The position numbers and the translations under genes were made by a program. Positions 34,093 through 44,163 of a stretch of DNA of 64,000 bases are shown piece after piece. Within the stretch, counting starts at the first letter, position 1, and every line of letters starts with the position of its first letter. The notes beneath the pieces are model-generated. The model made no database searches, was not told the DNA's origin, and was given only the letters and a program-made list of their open reading frames with translations. The DNA comes from Methylotenera sp. (GTDB lineage: Bacteria > Pseudomonadota > Gammaproteobacteria > Burkholderiales > Methylophilaceae): positions 1 through 64,000 of the forward strand of contig NZ_JAQSDZ010000006.1 of NCBI RefSeq assembly GCF_029946165.1, written 5' to 3'.

Positions 34093-36207
34093 TTATTGTG
34101 CATGCATTTTAGCGCGTTCAATTAATCCGTTAACGGTCACAGGTGCACCTAAATAAAGTCCCTGACCATAGTGTACGCCGATGCTTTTCAGCTCTCTTAA
34201 TATCTCTTCATTTTCGACAAATTCAGCTACCGTTTTGATATTCATGGCTTCTGCGACACTATGAATAGAACTCACCATGGCGTGGTCAATTTTATTAATA
34301 TGCATTTCTTTAACAAAGGTACCATCAATCTTTAAATAATCCACGTCAAAATTTTTCAAATAGGTAAATGATGACATGCCACTACCAAAATCATCTAAGG
34401 CAAAGCTACAGCCAATTTTGCGCAAGGCGCTGAATAAAAGAATAGTATTTTTAAGATTAACAATCGCAGCGGTTTCGGTAATTTCAAAACAAATACATTC
34501 TGGTGGAATTGGATATTGGACAAACATATCTTGTATAAAACTCAACAGACTTTTATCGCCTAATGAGGTACCAGATAAATTAATTGAAAATACATAGTTA
34601 CAATTTTCTGAATTGATTTCTAACAATTTTTGGTAAGCTAAAAATACATTTTTAATGACCCACCTATCGATATTTGGCATCAAATGATACCGCTCTGCCG
34701 ATGGTATAAATGTAGTTGGCAGAATTATTTTGCCATCGAGATCAATTTTTCTTAACAAAATTTCATAATGTTGAACCAGTGTGGTCGTGGAAATGAGCGG
34801 AACTATCGGCTGACAGTAGAGCATGAACTGTTCATCATTAATTTCATCGGTAATATCTGATATTGATTCCACTGCACTTCGCCGGCTAACGACTTCCACA
34901 TCACCAGGATTAAATAAAAAGCTTTGGTTTCTACCCGCTGATTTGGCCGAATAACAGGCCAAATCAGCAGCATGAATAATTTCGCTTACGTTTTCAAAGC
35001 CTTTATTTATCACAACTAAACCAATACTGACGCCAATATTGAAAATCTTATCATCGTGAATAAAACGATAATCTCGAATTGTTTTCAATAATGCGTTATT
35101 AATTTGGTTCGCATCCGCTAAAGTACAGTTTTCAAGCAGCAAACCAAACTCATCACCACCTAAGCGCGCCAATGTATCTCTATCACGCATTTTATTAGCT
35201 AATAAAATACTGACTTGTTTAAGTAGCTCATCACCTGCTGAGTGACCACAAGTATCATTGACTAATTTAAACTGATCTAAATCTAAAAAGCAGAAAATAT
35301 GTTGCGCGTTATGACCATGTACGCTTTTTAAACAACGTTCTAAACGCACCTCAAACTCACGGCGGTTAATTAATCCTGTTAAATCGTCATGTTGCGCTTG
35401 ATGTCGCAACATTGAAGTTGCATCATTGATTTTTTCTTGCATTCCGTCATAAGCATGTTTCAGGCTGCTGGACATGGAGTTAAAACCTTTTTGTAAGGTT
35501 TTCAATTCCCCACTGGAATCTTCCATAATAGTTTGGGAAAACACGCCCTCACCAATGCGATTTACAGCATTCGCGATTTCTTGAATGGGTTTGGTAATAT
35601 GTCGACCAAGTTTCCATGCTAACAAGCCACTTAAAACTAAACCAAACATAGCCGTTAAGAAAATTTTGACGATTAAATCTTGCTTAATATTGTGTAAAGT
35701 TTGATTACTCAGTTCAACATACACCTGACCAATTTTACGTGGCGTGTAAGACTCTTTAAGCGCTAATTCCTTACTACTTAGATTAGAAAAATCTTCTATT
35801 TCAACCAGACTTTGATAAATAGGGAATGTAAAAATAGTGCCTTTATCCAGCGGAAGTTGCTGTAAATTTTCTTGGTTTATCTTTGTTATGAGCGTTGCGG
35901 GCAATTCACGGCCACTTAATGCCAGTATTAAACCTTGGCTATTGACCAACATGACAGTTCTTAAATCTTGCTCATTAGAAAGTGTTTGTTGAGCCAGCCT
36001 TTGTAACACCTGACTATTTCCAGAAATCACACCGTATTCAGCGGCTGGCGCCAGCTGGGATGCAATCACTTTGCCACGATCTTGAAGTGATTGATCCAAC
36101 ACACTAAAAATATTGGTAATGGCATATCCGACTAGAATAATAGCGAATAGCAAAGCGGGTATCGTGCCCAAAAATATAACACGTGATTTAATACCAATAT
36201 TCTTCAT
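34093..36207 (-). CDS. Membrane GGDEF/EAL c-di-GMP signalling protein
   Basis: The 704-aa protein has an N-terminal transmembrane helix (about 10-32), a periplasmic sensor region, a second helix (about 175-197), a HAMP domain (about 198-250), a GGDEF domain with the intact signature RLGGDEFGLLL (about 345-357), and an EAL-type domain (about 440-700). The EAL core reads YEILLR, with Ile for Ala, but the metal/catalytic residues in NLSG, ETAAI, DDFGSGMSSF, YLKIDG and ETVAEFVE are present, so phosphodiesterase activity is likely. It ends the TonB-receptor/substrate-binding-protein operon, suggesting that ligand uptake is coupled to c-di-GMP levels. Confidence 0.92.
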   Translation of the reverse strand: MKNIGIKSRVIFLGTIPALLFAIILVGYAITNIFSVLDQSLQDRGKVIASQLAPAAEYGVISGNSQVLQRLAQQTLSNEQDLRTVMLVNSQGLILALSGRELPATLITKINQENLQQLPLDKGTIFTFPIYQSLVEIEDFSNLSSKELALKESYTPRKIGQVYVELSNQTLHNIKQDLIVKIFLTAMFGLVLSGLLAWKLGRHITKPIQEIANAVNRIGEGVFSQTIMEDSSGELKTLQKGFNSMSSSLKHAYDGMQEKINDATSMLRHQAQHDDLTGLINRREFEVRLERCLKSVHGHNAQHIFCFLDLDQFKLVNDTCGHSAGDELLKQVSILLANKMRDRDTLARLGGDEFGLLLENCTLADANQINNALLKTIRDYRFIHDDKIFNIGVSIGLVVINKGFENVSEIIHAADLACYSAKSAGRNQSFLFNPGDVEVVSRRSAVESISDITDEINDEQFMLYCQPIVPLISTTTLVQHYEILLRKIDLDGKIILPTTFIPSAERYHLMPNIDRWVIKNVFLAYQKLLEINSENCNYVFSINLSGTSLGDKSLLSFIQDMFVQYPIPPECICFEITETAAIVNLKNTILLFSALRKIGCSFALDDFGSGMSSFTYLKNFDVDYLKIDGTFVKEMHINKIDHAMVSSIHSVAEAMNIKTVAEFVENEEILRELKSIGVHYGQGLYLGAPVTVNGLIERAKMHAQ

Positions 36208-37179
36208 TTACATATCCTCTGATGCATCAGATTCAAGCATTCTCTGTAGCACCTCATCTTCATCCAATAACGGAATGTTAAGTGAGCGCGCTACTTGATA
36301 ATTCAGCATGATTGAAAAGTATTTAGGCACTTGGGGTAGGGGCAAATAACTGGAAGAAGGCCGCGCCTTAATCGCAATTTCTGCCGCCTGTTTAGCTAAC
36401 TGATTGCTAGTACTATAAACAGCAGCTATAGCGCCCGCACGTACATAAGATTGGGAGTAGCCAAATATAGGTTTTTGATAGCGATAGCTGGTTAGTAAAA
36501 TTGGTTGTGCTGTTTCACGGTTGTAAATTGCAGGGTCTGGAATCGCTAAAATAGCATCGACTGAATCCAAGAGTTTTCTCAATTGTGGAATTAAGTCAGT
36601 CTCTTGTTTCACTTTTCCCCCCTCAATACTGAAACCACGCTTTTCACCCTCATCACGCACATACTCAATATATTTTAAAGAAGTGTTACTGAGTAAAACG
36701 CCTATTTTTTGTGCTTTAGGTAGCACCTGTTTAATCAAGGACATTTGCCGCGAAAACGGTTGGTCTAAGAGAATGGCACTAAAGTTACCTAACTCTCGCC
36801 CACTTTTTGCAATGATGCTATTGAAGGCAGGTAATGGCGTAAAAACACCGAGTACTGGAGTTGACCGCTTTAATTTACTAGCAGCCTCCAGCGCTTTTAC
36901 GCCCAGCGCAATCACCAATTCACTATTATCGGCTACTACTAGCTTCTCTTCATCTGCTAACGTAATCACATTTACTTTTAGATTAACCTGCTTATTCTTA
37001 GCAAGCTCAGCATTAAATTGCTCGACAAACTCGAGGTTAGCAGGCGTTTGCACACTCATCACAATCGTCACACCAATATAGGCGTGTGCAACAAATGGCA
37101 TAAAAAAACCCAGCACTAGCATTACAAATGCAAGTATGCCTTTCATCCGTACTTTTCTATTTAACTTTAATAACACCAT
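36208..37179 (-). CDS. ABC-type substrate-binding protein (ABC_sub_bind family)
   Basis: The 323-aa product matches the ABC_sub_bind (PF04392) family of periplasmic proteins: a signal peptide (VMLVLGFFMPFVAHA), VTIVMSVQTPANLEFVEQFN, then KIGVLLSNTSLKYIEYVR and AILAIPDPAIYNRETAQPIL segments typical of a two-lobed binding fold. No ABC permease or ATPase lies nearby; it ends exactly one base before the GGDEF-EAL gene. It probably senses a ligand for that protein rather than feeding a transporter. The GTG at 37194 and the ATG at 37146 are other possible starts. Confidence 0.85.
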   Translation of the reverse strand: MVLLKLNRKVRMKGILAFVMLVLGFFMPFVAHAYIGVTIVMSVQTPANLEFVEQFNAELAKNKQVNLKVNVITLADEEKLVVADNSELVIALGVKALEAASKLKRSTPVLGVFTPLPAFNSIIAKSGRELGNFSAILLDQPFSRQMSLIKQVLPKAQKIGVLLSNTSLKYIEYVRDEGEKRGFSIEGGKVKQETDLIPQLRKLLDSVDAILAIPDPAIYNRETAQPILLTSYRYQKPIFGYSQSYVRAGAIAAVYSTSNQLAKQAAEIAIKARPSSSYLPLPQVPKYFSIMLNYQVARSLNIPLLDEDEVLQRMLESDASEDM

Positions 37180-37215
37180 TGGTTTCTCAATCACTTAAAC
37201 CATGATTTAATTGTA

Positions 37216-39303
37216 TTAAAAATCTAGCCTTACATTAACACGAGCACGCCGCTTGAGTGTGTTGTAATCTGCAAATTCTTGATAATGTTCGTTAAATAAG
37301 TTCTCAACGACGGCAGAAATTTCACCACTGGTTCGTTCTGCTTTAAATTTGCGCGCCACTCGAACATCAGATCTTCTCGCTAAACCAACGTATCCGCCAT
37401 CGCCTAAAGCTGCAACTTCACTGGTTTGGTAATAGGCATAACTCGCATCCCACAGAGCGTTAAAACGATGAGTTAACAAACCGCTAAAAGTATGGCGAGG
37501 CATAGACATGCCAATGTCTCTAGCAGTTTCTTCTTCTTTGCTTGAAATATCTACATATGAATAATTCAATAAAAAGTTTGTTTTATTGGTTGGCTTCCAC
37601 TTGGCTTGTGTTTCAAAACCATTGATCAAAACATTTCCGCCGTTTTCACCGCTTCTAGGTCTGCCACTTAGGTTTACCGTGCCAGGTGGACTTACAAAGC
37701 CTTGGATTTTTGGCGTAATAATATAATCGCTAATCTCATCATTAAATACTTTTGCGTCTAATGAAAGTTTTCCAAAATCTCCTAAGTAGCCAATCTCTCT
37801 TGAAACAATTTTTTCTGGCTTCACATTTCCTGCATCCTGAAAGGCATATACAACGCCAGTCGGAAATGGAGCAATTAAAGGAATCATCACTTTTGCGTTG
37901 AATTTTTCTTCCACATAATTTGGTGTACGCAATGCTGAAGAAACGCCTAATCGAAGGGTTTGCTTGGGCGTTAATTTGAAATTTAAACTTGTTCTAGGTG
38001 AGAAATCAGTATCAGTAAAACTATTATGCTCTACCATCCCACCAATATTAAATAATATTTTATGGTTTATTCTCCATTCTGCATGTCCAAACAAACGTTG
38101 CAAATTGAATTTATCTTTTTCTTTAGTACCTAACCAATAAGGCGCATAGATTTCATCTTGTCTTGCGCTTGCTCCCCACACTACACGCAAATCTTTGGCC
38201 GGTGAGAATGTGTGTTGTGCTTCAATATCATAGCGCTCAGTATCAATATCATTACTGATACTGACTTGATCATCGCGAAATGTGGAAACAACAGCAGAAG
38301 CCGCAGCTGAGGAGTATCCATTTTCTTTTAGAAATTTAGCTGCATTAGCGCGTAAATTGGTTGAAGTAAAGTTATCATTTGAGCGATCAGTGCTATGGTA
38401 GGCCTGTAGCTGAAAGTCGCTACTATCACTAATGCTATGTTGCCAACGTACAAGCTCGAAATGGTTAAACATTTCACGTTCTCTAGGTACAAATAAGACG
38501 TAGTCTTTGTCTGGATTGCCATCTTCACGGGTACCGTTTGCTATGCCAAATTCGAACTCTAGATTATTGGTATCGTTAATTTGGTAATCGGCTTGCGCAT
38601 TTAACAAGCGGGTACGTTTGAAGTCATTTCGATTATCTAAACCATTATCTTCTCTATAACCGGTTGTTATACGATAATTTAAATCTTTCAGTTTTCCGCC
38701 ATGTCTATAAAAGGCTTCATTTCGGCAATTGCCATGTGAAATGCTCACACTATTGCCTTCAGCCTCACTTGGGTGCTGAGTTAAAATATTAATCACGCCA
38801 AAGTAGGAATTTGCACCGTAACTTGCCGCATTGGGGTCTCGGGTCACTTCAATTTGCTCAATATCTGCAATGGAAATTGGCAACTCACTCCATTTCACGC
38901 CACCAAATATTGGAGTGTATACGGAGCGACCATTAATCATCACTTGCATCGTACCCGCAAAAGATGTCGCCATACCATGGTAGCTAACGACTGCATTAGT
39001 ATTGTAAATAAAGCCGGCATTAGTCCCCACATAAAATCCTGGTACTAAACGAAAGATTTCTGGGAGATCAACAATCCCAGACGCGCGTATGGTTTCGCGG
39101 TCTATTACTGTCACAGCTGATGGTGCATCGGTGACAGATTGTGATAAGCGAGAGACTGTAAGCACACGAGGTAAATCTCCAATGTAGTCATCTTCAGTGA
39201 CTTCTTTGATAGGCTCTACTGCAGCCGCCCAAACCGAGCTAATGCTTAGGAAAAACATCAGACTTAACGCAAAAAAACTGTTATGAATTAACTTATTAAT
39301 CAT
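37216..39303 (-). CDS. TonB-dependent outer-membrane receptor
   Basis: The 695-aa protein has a signal peptide (FFALSLMFFLSISSVWAAA), a plug domain (about 45-165) with APSAVTVIDRETIRASGIVD and QIEVTRDPNAASYGANSYFG, and a 22-stranded barrel ending in ARVNVRLDF with the terminal Phe. It belongs to the general colicin-I/vitamin-B12 receptor group rather than to siderophore receptors, so its ligand is unknown. It is the first gene of an operon with a substrate-binding protein and a GGDEF-EAL protein. Confidence 0.92.
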   Translation of the reverse strand: MINKLIHNSFFALSLMFFLSISSVWAAAVEPIKEVTEDDYIGDLPRVLTVSRLSQSVTDAPSAVTVIDRETIRASGIVDLPEIFRLVPGFYVGTNAGFIYNTNAVVSYHGMATSFAGTMQVMINGRSVYTPIFGGVKWSELPISIADIEQIEVTRDPNAASYGANSYFGVINILTQHPSEAEGNSVSISHGNCRNEAFYRHGGKLKDLNYRITTGYREDNGLDNRNDFKRTRLLNAQADYQINDTNNLEFEFGIANGTREDGNPDKDYVLFVPREREMFNHFELVRWQHSISDSSDFQLQAYHSTDRSNDNFTSTNLRANAAKFLKENGYSSAAASAVVSTFRDDQVSISNDIDTERYDIEAQHTFSPAKDLRVVWGASARQDEIYAPYWLGTKEKDKFNLQRLFGHAEWRINHKILFNIGGMVEHNSFTDTDFSPRTSLNFKLTPKQTLRLGVSSALRTPNYVEEKFNAKVMIPLIAPFPTGVVYAFQDAGNVKPEKIVSREIGYLGDFGKLSLDAKVFNDEISDYIITPKIQGFVSPPGTVNLSGRPRSGENGGNVLINGFETQAKWKPTNKTNFLLNYSYVDISSKEEETARDIGMSMPRHTFSGLLTHRFNALWDASYAYYQTSEVAALGDGGYVGLARRSDVRVARKFKAERTSGEISAVVENLFNEHYQEFADYNTLKRRARVNVRLDF

Positions 39304-39351
39304 TAGTTTTGTCCTAACTTTTAATAAACCTCAGCAGAAAATTAAAGCATC

Positions 39352-40410
39352 TTACTCTGGAATCTCTATTAATTTTTTGTTTTGCAAGGCCATCCAATGT
39401 TGTATTAACGTAAATCCTACCGCGAGCAGGGTTGGACCAAGGAAAATACCGATAAATCCAAAGGTTAAAGCACCGCCAAGCACGCCAAATACAATAAGCA
39501 ATAAGGGCAGATGTGAAGTATGACTAATGAGTATAGGCTTAACTATATTGTCAACCGTACTAATGGCGAGTAAGCCATATAACCCTAAGAATATTGCCCA
39601 TCCAAGCTCGCCTTGATTATAAAGCCAAAAAGACGCCCCTCCCCAAATAATGGGTGGTCCAATAGGAACAACTGATAAGAAGAATGTGGCACATGCTAAC
39701 AATAACGGCGCTGGCGCTCCAGCCAACAAAAATCCAACCATGGCCACGGCTGATTGCGCTAAAGCTGTACCAAATATGCCTAGCATCACGCCCTTTACTG
39801 TATTGCAAGAAAGAATAAGCATCTCTTTGCCAAGTTCACCACCTAATCTACACACGATGGCAATTAGGCTCTGGGCAATCTTTTCACCATCACGATAAAA
39901 GAAAAAAGCCACAAAAAGGACCAAAAGTAATTGTAGAAACCCACCCGCAACTAATTGTACCGCTCGTAAGGCAAAAGCCCGCATAGGTTCATAGTACTGA
40001 CGTAATATCTGCAACATCTCTTCATGGCTGACAGTAGCGCGCTCCCATGTAAGACTAATTTGCTCACCAAAAATGGGCAGGTTGCGCATCCAATCTGGCA
40101 ATTTTGGCTGAAAATTTGGCAAACCACTACCCAAAGCATTAAATAATTGATCTGATGACTCTGCCAGATTCATAGCGAGGTATGCCATAGGCAGAATCAA
40201 GGCTATTAGCAATAATAAGGTCATAATGATAGCTGCCCAAGTATCTCGCTTGCCTAAGCGCAACCATAAACGGTGATAAAACGGCCAAGTAAATAAACAA
40301 AATATAGCGGCAAATAATACTGCTGCCATAAAAGGTTGTAATACATAAATGCAGCCTATCGCTAATAAAGTGATCAGCGCTATTCGAGTGACTTGATTGA
40401 TATTAATCAT
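39352..40410 (-). CDS. AI-2E family permease (PerM/YdiK type)
   Basis: The 352-aa protein belongs to the AI-2E transporter family (PF01594) with about eight transmembrane helices, including ALITLLAIGCIYVLQPFMAA near the start and the C-terminal GGALTFGFIGIFLGPTLLAV. Members export or import a variety of small molecules or ions and few have defined substrates. It lies between the TonB-receptor operon and ruvA. Such a gene often accompanies ruv or purM genes, so no functional link to ruv is implied. Confidence 0.9.
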   Translation of the reverse strand: MININQVTRIALITLLAIGCIYVLQPFMAAVLFAAIFCLFTWPFYHRLWLRLGKRDTWAAIIMTLLLLIALILPMAYLAMNLAESSDQLFNALGSGLPNFQPKLPDWMRNLPIFGEQISLTWERATVSHEEMLQILRQYYEPMRAFALRAVQLVAGGFLQLLLVLFVAFFFYRDGEKIAQSLIAIVCRLGGELGKEMLILSCNTVKGVMLGIFGTALAQSAVAMVGFLLAGAPAPLLLACATFFLSVVPIGPPIIWGGASFWLYNQGELGWAIFLGLYGLLAISTVDNIVKPILISHTSHLPLLLIVFGVLGGALTFGFIGIFLGPTLLAVGFTLIQHWMALQNKKLIEIPE

Positions 40411-40515
40411 AGAGATACTGCCTTATATTTAACATGCCTTGCACCAAAATTTGTTTTTATCAGCACCCACCAGTATAAGAAGTGATTACAGGTGCACTCC
40501 TAGCCACTTTAGAAA

Positions 40516-41091
40516 CTATTTAGACAGACTCTTTAAAGCTTGTTTAATGCCGTCGGTTACACTTACTTCTTTATCTAGTAATTTTACCGCAGCAGAAGCT
40601 TCGCGTTCGTTATAGCCTAAGGTGATTAAGGCATTAAGTACATCATGCGTGGCTGATTTAGCTTGTGGCTGAGCTGTGGTTGAGCCTGTCACGATGAATT
40701 TATCTTTCAATTCTAGCAGCAAGCGTTCCGCCGTTTTTTTACCTATACCAGGAATGCGCGTAAGCATCCCAACCTCTTGCTGACTTACAGCGCTAACTAA
40801 ATCATCCACACTCACACCACTTAAAATAGAGAGCGCCGACTTAGCACCAATACCATTCACTTTAAGTAATTGCTTAAAGGTGTTTTTTTCTTGCTCACTA
40901 CCAAAACCGTAGAGTAGTTGAGCATCTTCCCGCACCACAAAATGCGTAAGAATTTGCACTTTCTGCCCCAACTCTGGCAAATTGTAGAAAGTACTCATGG
41001 GCACTTCAACCTCGTAGCCTACGCCGCTACAGTCTATTACGATTAATGGGGGAGATTTTTCAATTAAGGTGCCGTTTAAGCGAGCGATCAT
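40516..41091 (-). CDS. ruvA: Holliday junction protein RuvA
   Basis: The 191-aa protein binds four-way junctions and targets RuvB. The barrel domain ([20 protein letters not shown] onward) is followed by two HhH motifs, [19 protein letters not shown] (about 68-86) and [20 protein letters not shown] (about 103-122), then the RuvB-binding C-terminal three-helix domain. The start is the ATG at 41091; the TTG at 41103 is rejected. It follows ruvC by 142 bases. Confidence 0.97.
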   Translation of the reverse strand: MIARLNGTLIEKSPPLIVIDCSGVGYEVEVPMSTFYNLPELGQKVQILTHFVVREDAQLLYGFGSEQEKNTFKQLLKVNGIGAKSALSILSGVSVDDLVSAVSQQEVGMLTRIPGIGKKTAERLLLELKDKFIVTGSTTAQPQAKSATHDVLNALITLGYNEREASAAVKLLDKEVSVTDGIKQALKSLSK

Positions 41092-41233
41092 GGTGCTGTC
41101 CAAGTAGAATAAGCGCTAACAATACCGTATTGCAAAGCTTGACTGCAAGTATGCATTTGATTATTTAGTTAAGAACATAGTTGTTGATTGGATTGGATGC
41201 TGTTTTTTAAAATTTAGCAGCGCAAAGCCGTCA

Positions 41234-41797
41234 TCACACTAGTCGCCCACCACGCACTCGGTAGCCAGCGGTAGCCAACCGACCCAACCCTTGCCCGCCA
41301 TGTGCATGGCAAATAGCGCAAGCCAAAGCATCGGCTGAATCTGGTTTAGGGGTTGCGGGTAAATTGAGTAAGCGTTTGACCATTTCTTGCACTTGCTCTT
41401 TTTGCGCATGGCCGTTGCCAACTACGGCTTGTTTGACTTGTAATGCCGTATATTCAGCTACGCTTAAATTACGAATTACAGCCGCGCTGATGGCCGCACC
41501 GCGGGCTTGCCCGAGCAATAACGTTGATTGTGGATTGACATTGACAAAGACTTTTTCAATCGCCACTTGGTTTGGCTGATAGGTATCAATCACTTCAAAT
41601 AAGCCATCTAAAATAATCTTCAACCGAGCTGGCAATTCTTCTCGGTCATCTTCGCCTTCAATCTTATTCTTTTTACCACTTGCAGTTTTAATGGTGCCAC
41701 TTGAAATATAGGTGATTTTCTCACCAACTTTTTCAATAACCCCAAAGCCTGTTAAGCGCAGGCCGGGGTCTATACCTAAGATTCTAACATTGCTCAA
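41234..41797 (-). CDS. ruvC: Crossover junction endodeoxyribonuclease RuvC
   Basis: The 187-aa nuclease resolves Holliday junctions. The catalytic acidic residues are visible in [18 protein letters not shown] (first Asp), [20 protein letters not shown] and the C-terminal [13 protein letters not shown]. It is slightly longer than usual through an insert of about 15 residues at about 40-58 ([14 protein letters not shown]). It lies between yebC and ruvA. Confidence 0.97.
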   Translation of the reverse strand: MSNVRILGIDPGLRLTGFGVIEKVGEKITYISSGTIKTASGKKNKIEGEDDREELPARLKIILDGLFEVIDTYQPNQVAIEKVFVNVNPQSTLLLGQARGAAISAAVIRNLSVAEYTALQVKQAVVGNGHAQKEQVQEMVKRLLNLPATPKPDSADALACAICHAHGGQGLGRLATAGYRVRGGRLV

Positions 41798-41860
41798 AAT
41801 ACTCTAAAGCTTGAAATGCTAGACACGGTAAGAATCGAAAAAGAGCTTAAGCGGCTCATT

Positions 41861-42586
41861 TTAGTCTTCGATAACTGCGCTGGTATATACATCCTGCACG
41901 TCATCTAGATCATCTAAGGCATCTAAGATTTTTTGCATTTTAACGGCATCATCACCCGTAAACACTGTTTCCATATTTGGTTTCATGGTGACTTCTGCCA
42001 TCACAGCTTTTAAGCCTGCGGCTTCCATGGCTTCTTTAATCACCATAAAATCATTTGGTGGCGTGATGACTTCTATACTGCCATCTTCATCCGTCACTAC
42101 ATCTTCTGCGCCAGCTTCTAGCGCAACTTCCATGACTTTATCTTCATCGGTACCTGGTTCATAAATTAAGCTGCCGCAGTGTTTAAACATAAATACCACA
42201 CTGCCGTCTGTACCTAAATTACCACCGTGCTTGCTTAGCGCATGACGTACATCCATTACCGCACGTTGTTTGTTATCGGTTAGGCAATCAATAATAATCG
42301 CTGCACCGTTAATGCCGTAACCTTCGTAACGAATTTCTTCGTAGTTCACACCTTCTAACTCACCTGTGCCTTTTTTAATGGCACGAATGATATTGTCTGC
42401 CGGCATGTTTTCTTCTTTGGCTTCAGCCACCGCCGCACGTAAACGTGGATTCATGTTCACGTCGCCACCGCTCATTCGTGCAGCAACGGTAATTTCTTTA
42501 ATAATTTTTGTGAAAATTTTGCCGCGCTTTGCGTCTTGACGACCTTTGCGGTGCTGAATATTTGCCCATTTACTATGACCAGCCAT
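41861..42586 (-). CDS. yebC: YebC/PmpR family transcriptional regulator
   Basis: The 241-aa protein matches YebC ([20 protein letters not shown], then [15 protein letters not shown] and [19 protein letters not shown]). YebC-family proteins act as DNA-binding regulators in some bacteria and, more recently, as translation factors relieving stalling at proline-rich sequences. The gene immediately precedes ruvC, the classical order. Length is normal (about 240 aa). Confidence 0.96.
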   Translation of the reverse strand: MAGHSKWANIQHRKGRQDAKRGKIFTKIIKEITVAARMSGGDVNMNPRLRAAVAEAKEENMPADNIIRAIKKGTGELEGVNYEEIRYEGYGINGAAIIIDCLTDNKQRAVMDVRHALSKHGGNLGTDGSVVFMFKHCGSLIYEPGTDEDKVMEVALEAGAEDVVTDEDGSIEVITPPNDFMVIKEAMEAAGLKAVMAEVTMKPNMETVFTGDDAVKMQKILDALDDLDDVQDVYTSAVIED

Positions 42587-42645
42587 GTTACTAACCCTTA
42601 GTTCTTGAAAAATAATTGAATTTTAACACAAGCTTACGCTGTCAC

Positions 42646-43581
42646 TCACTCTTGCCCTTGCGCTGGGTCAATCTGCGTATGTTTACTAATACTGATACCA
42701 GAGATAGTCACTAAAGAAAGCGCTATAAGCACCATACCAACTAATTCATAGGTATTTGGCACTTCATTTAATTGAATCCAAGCAGCTATCACACCGATGA
42801 CTGGTGCCAACATACTCGCCATACTTGCCACACCAGCTTGCAAACGCTGAAGCGCATATAACCACAACACCCAAGCCAAGCATCCACTTAACAAAACATT
42901 AAACAGCACGGCAAAGACAAAAGTCGGCGCCCACTGCATGGGCGGTGCTGGCAAAATAAAAGCAATTGCCACGATGGGTATTGAACCTAAAAACATCGGC
43001 CAAGCGGTGAGATTGAGCAAATCCAAATGCGGCGCGCGTTGATGCAGTTTCTTAGAGACAATGGCTGAAATAGCCCATGAAACTCCTGAAAAAACCGCCA
43101 AGAACATACTAAAACCGTCAGCCTTAATATGCAGCGGGTCAAAAATAAGCACCATGCCAAATAGCGCGAACAATACCACCAACCACTGCCAACCCTGAAT
43201 TTTCTCGCCCAACATTGGCCAAGCAAACAACATCACCCAAAATGGCATTGTGTAAGTTAACACTGCGGTTTTACCTGCCCCACCTTCTACTAACGCCCAA
43301 ATCAGCACGCCCGTAAAGCCACAAGATTGCAAAAGCCCCAGCATTAACATGGTAGGAAACTCTTTGAGAGCTAGGGGTCTTTTAGTCAAAAAAATGAGTA
43401 TAAACAGCACAATAGAACCAAAGAATGTGCGGATTGCAGCAAACTGAAAAGGGCTCGCAAATTGCACCGCTTGCTTCATCACCACCCAGTTATATCCCCA
43501 AATAATGGTGAGTATAAAAAGTGCTACGAACGCTTTAACGATGAGCTTTTTCTGTTGCTTACTATCAGTTTCTGTTTGCAT
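42646..43581 (-). CDS. EamA/DMT-family exporter
   Basis: The 311-aa protein has ten transmembrane segments arranged as two EamA domains, beginning with FVALFILTIIWGYNWVVMKQ and including GVLIWALVEGGAGKTAVLTY in the first repeat. The DMT family contains exporters of amino acids, metabolites and some drugs; the substrate cannot be read from sequence. It is encoded alone, 59 bases after yebC on the same strand. Confidence 0.92.
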   Translation of the reverse strand: MQTETDSKQQKKLIVKAFVALFILTIIWGYNWVVMKQAVQFASPFQFAAIRTFFGSIVLFILIFLTKRPLALKEFPTMLMLGLLQSCGFTGVLIWALVEGGAGKTAVLTYTMPFWVMLFAWPMLGEKIQGWQWLVVLFALFGMVLIFDPLHIKADGFSMFLAVFSGVSWAISAIVSKKLHQRAPHLDLLNLTAWPMFLGSIPIVAIAFILPAPPMQWAPTFVFAVLFNVLLSGCLAWVLWLYALQRLQAGVASMASMLAPVIGVIAAWIQLNEVPNTYELVGMVLIALSLVTISGISISKHTQIDPAQGQE

Positions 43582-43675
43582 GAATGTTTTTTTGCAGAAT
43601 TAGATGATTTTGAATTTGCTTACACCATTATAAGGTGTATATTTTTATGCTAGTACTAAATGTGAGGAGAACAAA

Positions 43676-44107
43676 ATGAAAACATTACAACAATTACTCG
43701 ATGATAAAAAACATAAATCCGTTATTTCAGTTGCTCCACATCGTCCTGTATATGATGCTTTAGTGATACTGGCGGAATATAAAATAGGTGCATTAGTGGT
43801 ACTAGATGGCGACAAGTTAGTCGGCGTTTTTTCAGAACGTGATTATGCGCGGGAAATCATACTTAAAGGTAAATCTTCAAAAACCACGCCCATTAGTGAA
43901 GTCATGTCATCTAATGTGCTCACAGTTATACCTAACGATACAGTTGAGCACGCGATGAATATTATGTCTGATAAACATATCCGCCATTTACCTGTGATGG
44001 AAGGTGAAAAAGTCATCGGCATGCTATCGATTGGGGATTTAGTGAAAGAAACTATTGAGTATCAGCAAACGCTCATTAAACAGCTTGAGAGCTATATCAC
44101 TGGGTAG
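43676..44107 (+). CDS. CBS-domain protein
   Basis: The 143-aa protein contains two CBS motifs (VISVAPHRPVYDALVILAEY and VLTVIPNDTVEHAMNIMSDK) that typically bind adenosine nucleotides. It has no fused enzyme or transporter domain. The AGGAG-like GTGAGGAG lies just before the ATG. It is the only rightward gene between folB's region and the pigment cluster, and such stand-alone CBS proteins often regulate partners not encoded beside them. Confidence 0.92.
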   Translation: MKTLQQLLDDKKHKSVISVAPHRPVYDALVILAEYKIGALVVLDGDKLVGVFSERDYAREIILKGKSSKTTPISEVMSSNVLTVIPNDTVEHAMNIMSDKHIRHLPVMEGEKVIGMLSIGDLVKETIEYQQTLIKQLESYITG

Positions 44108-44163
44108 CTAAATTGATCCATTAATCCAACTGTCATCAGCACCACTTGCAAATGCGCAGGAGC

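Noticed and set aside
41234-41421. Overlapping 60-aa frame inside ruvC
   Set aside because: It lies in another frame of ruvC, with the stronger family match on the ruvC frame.
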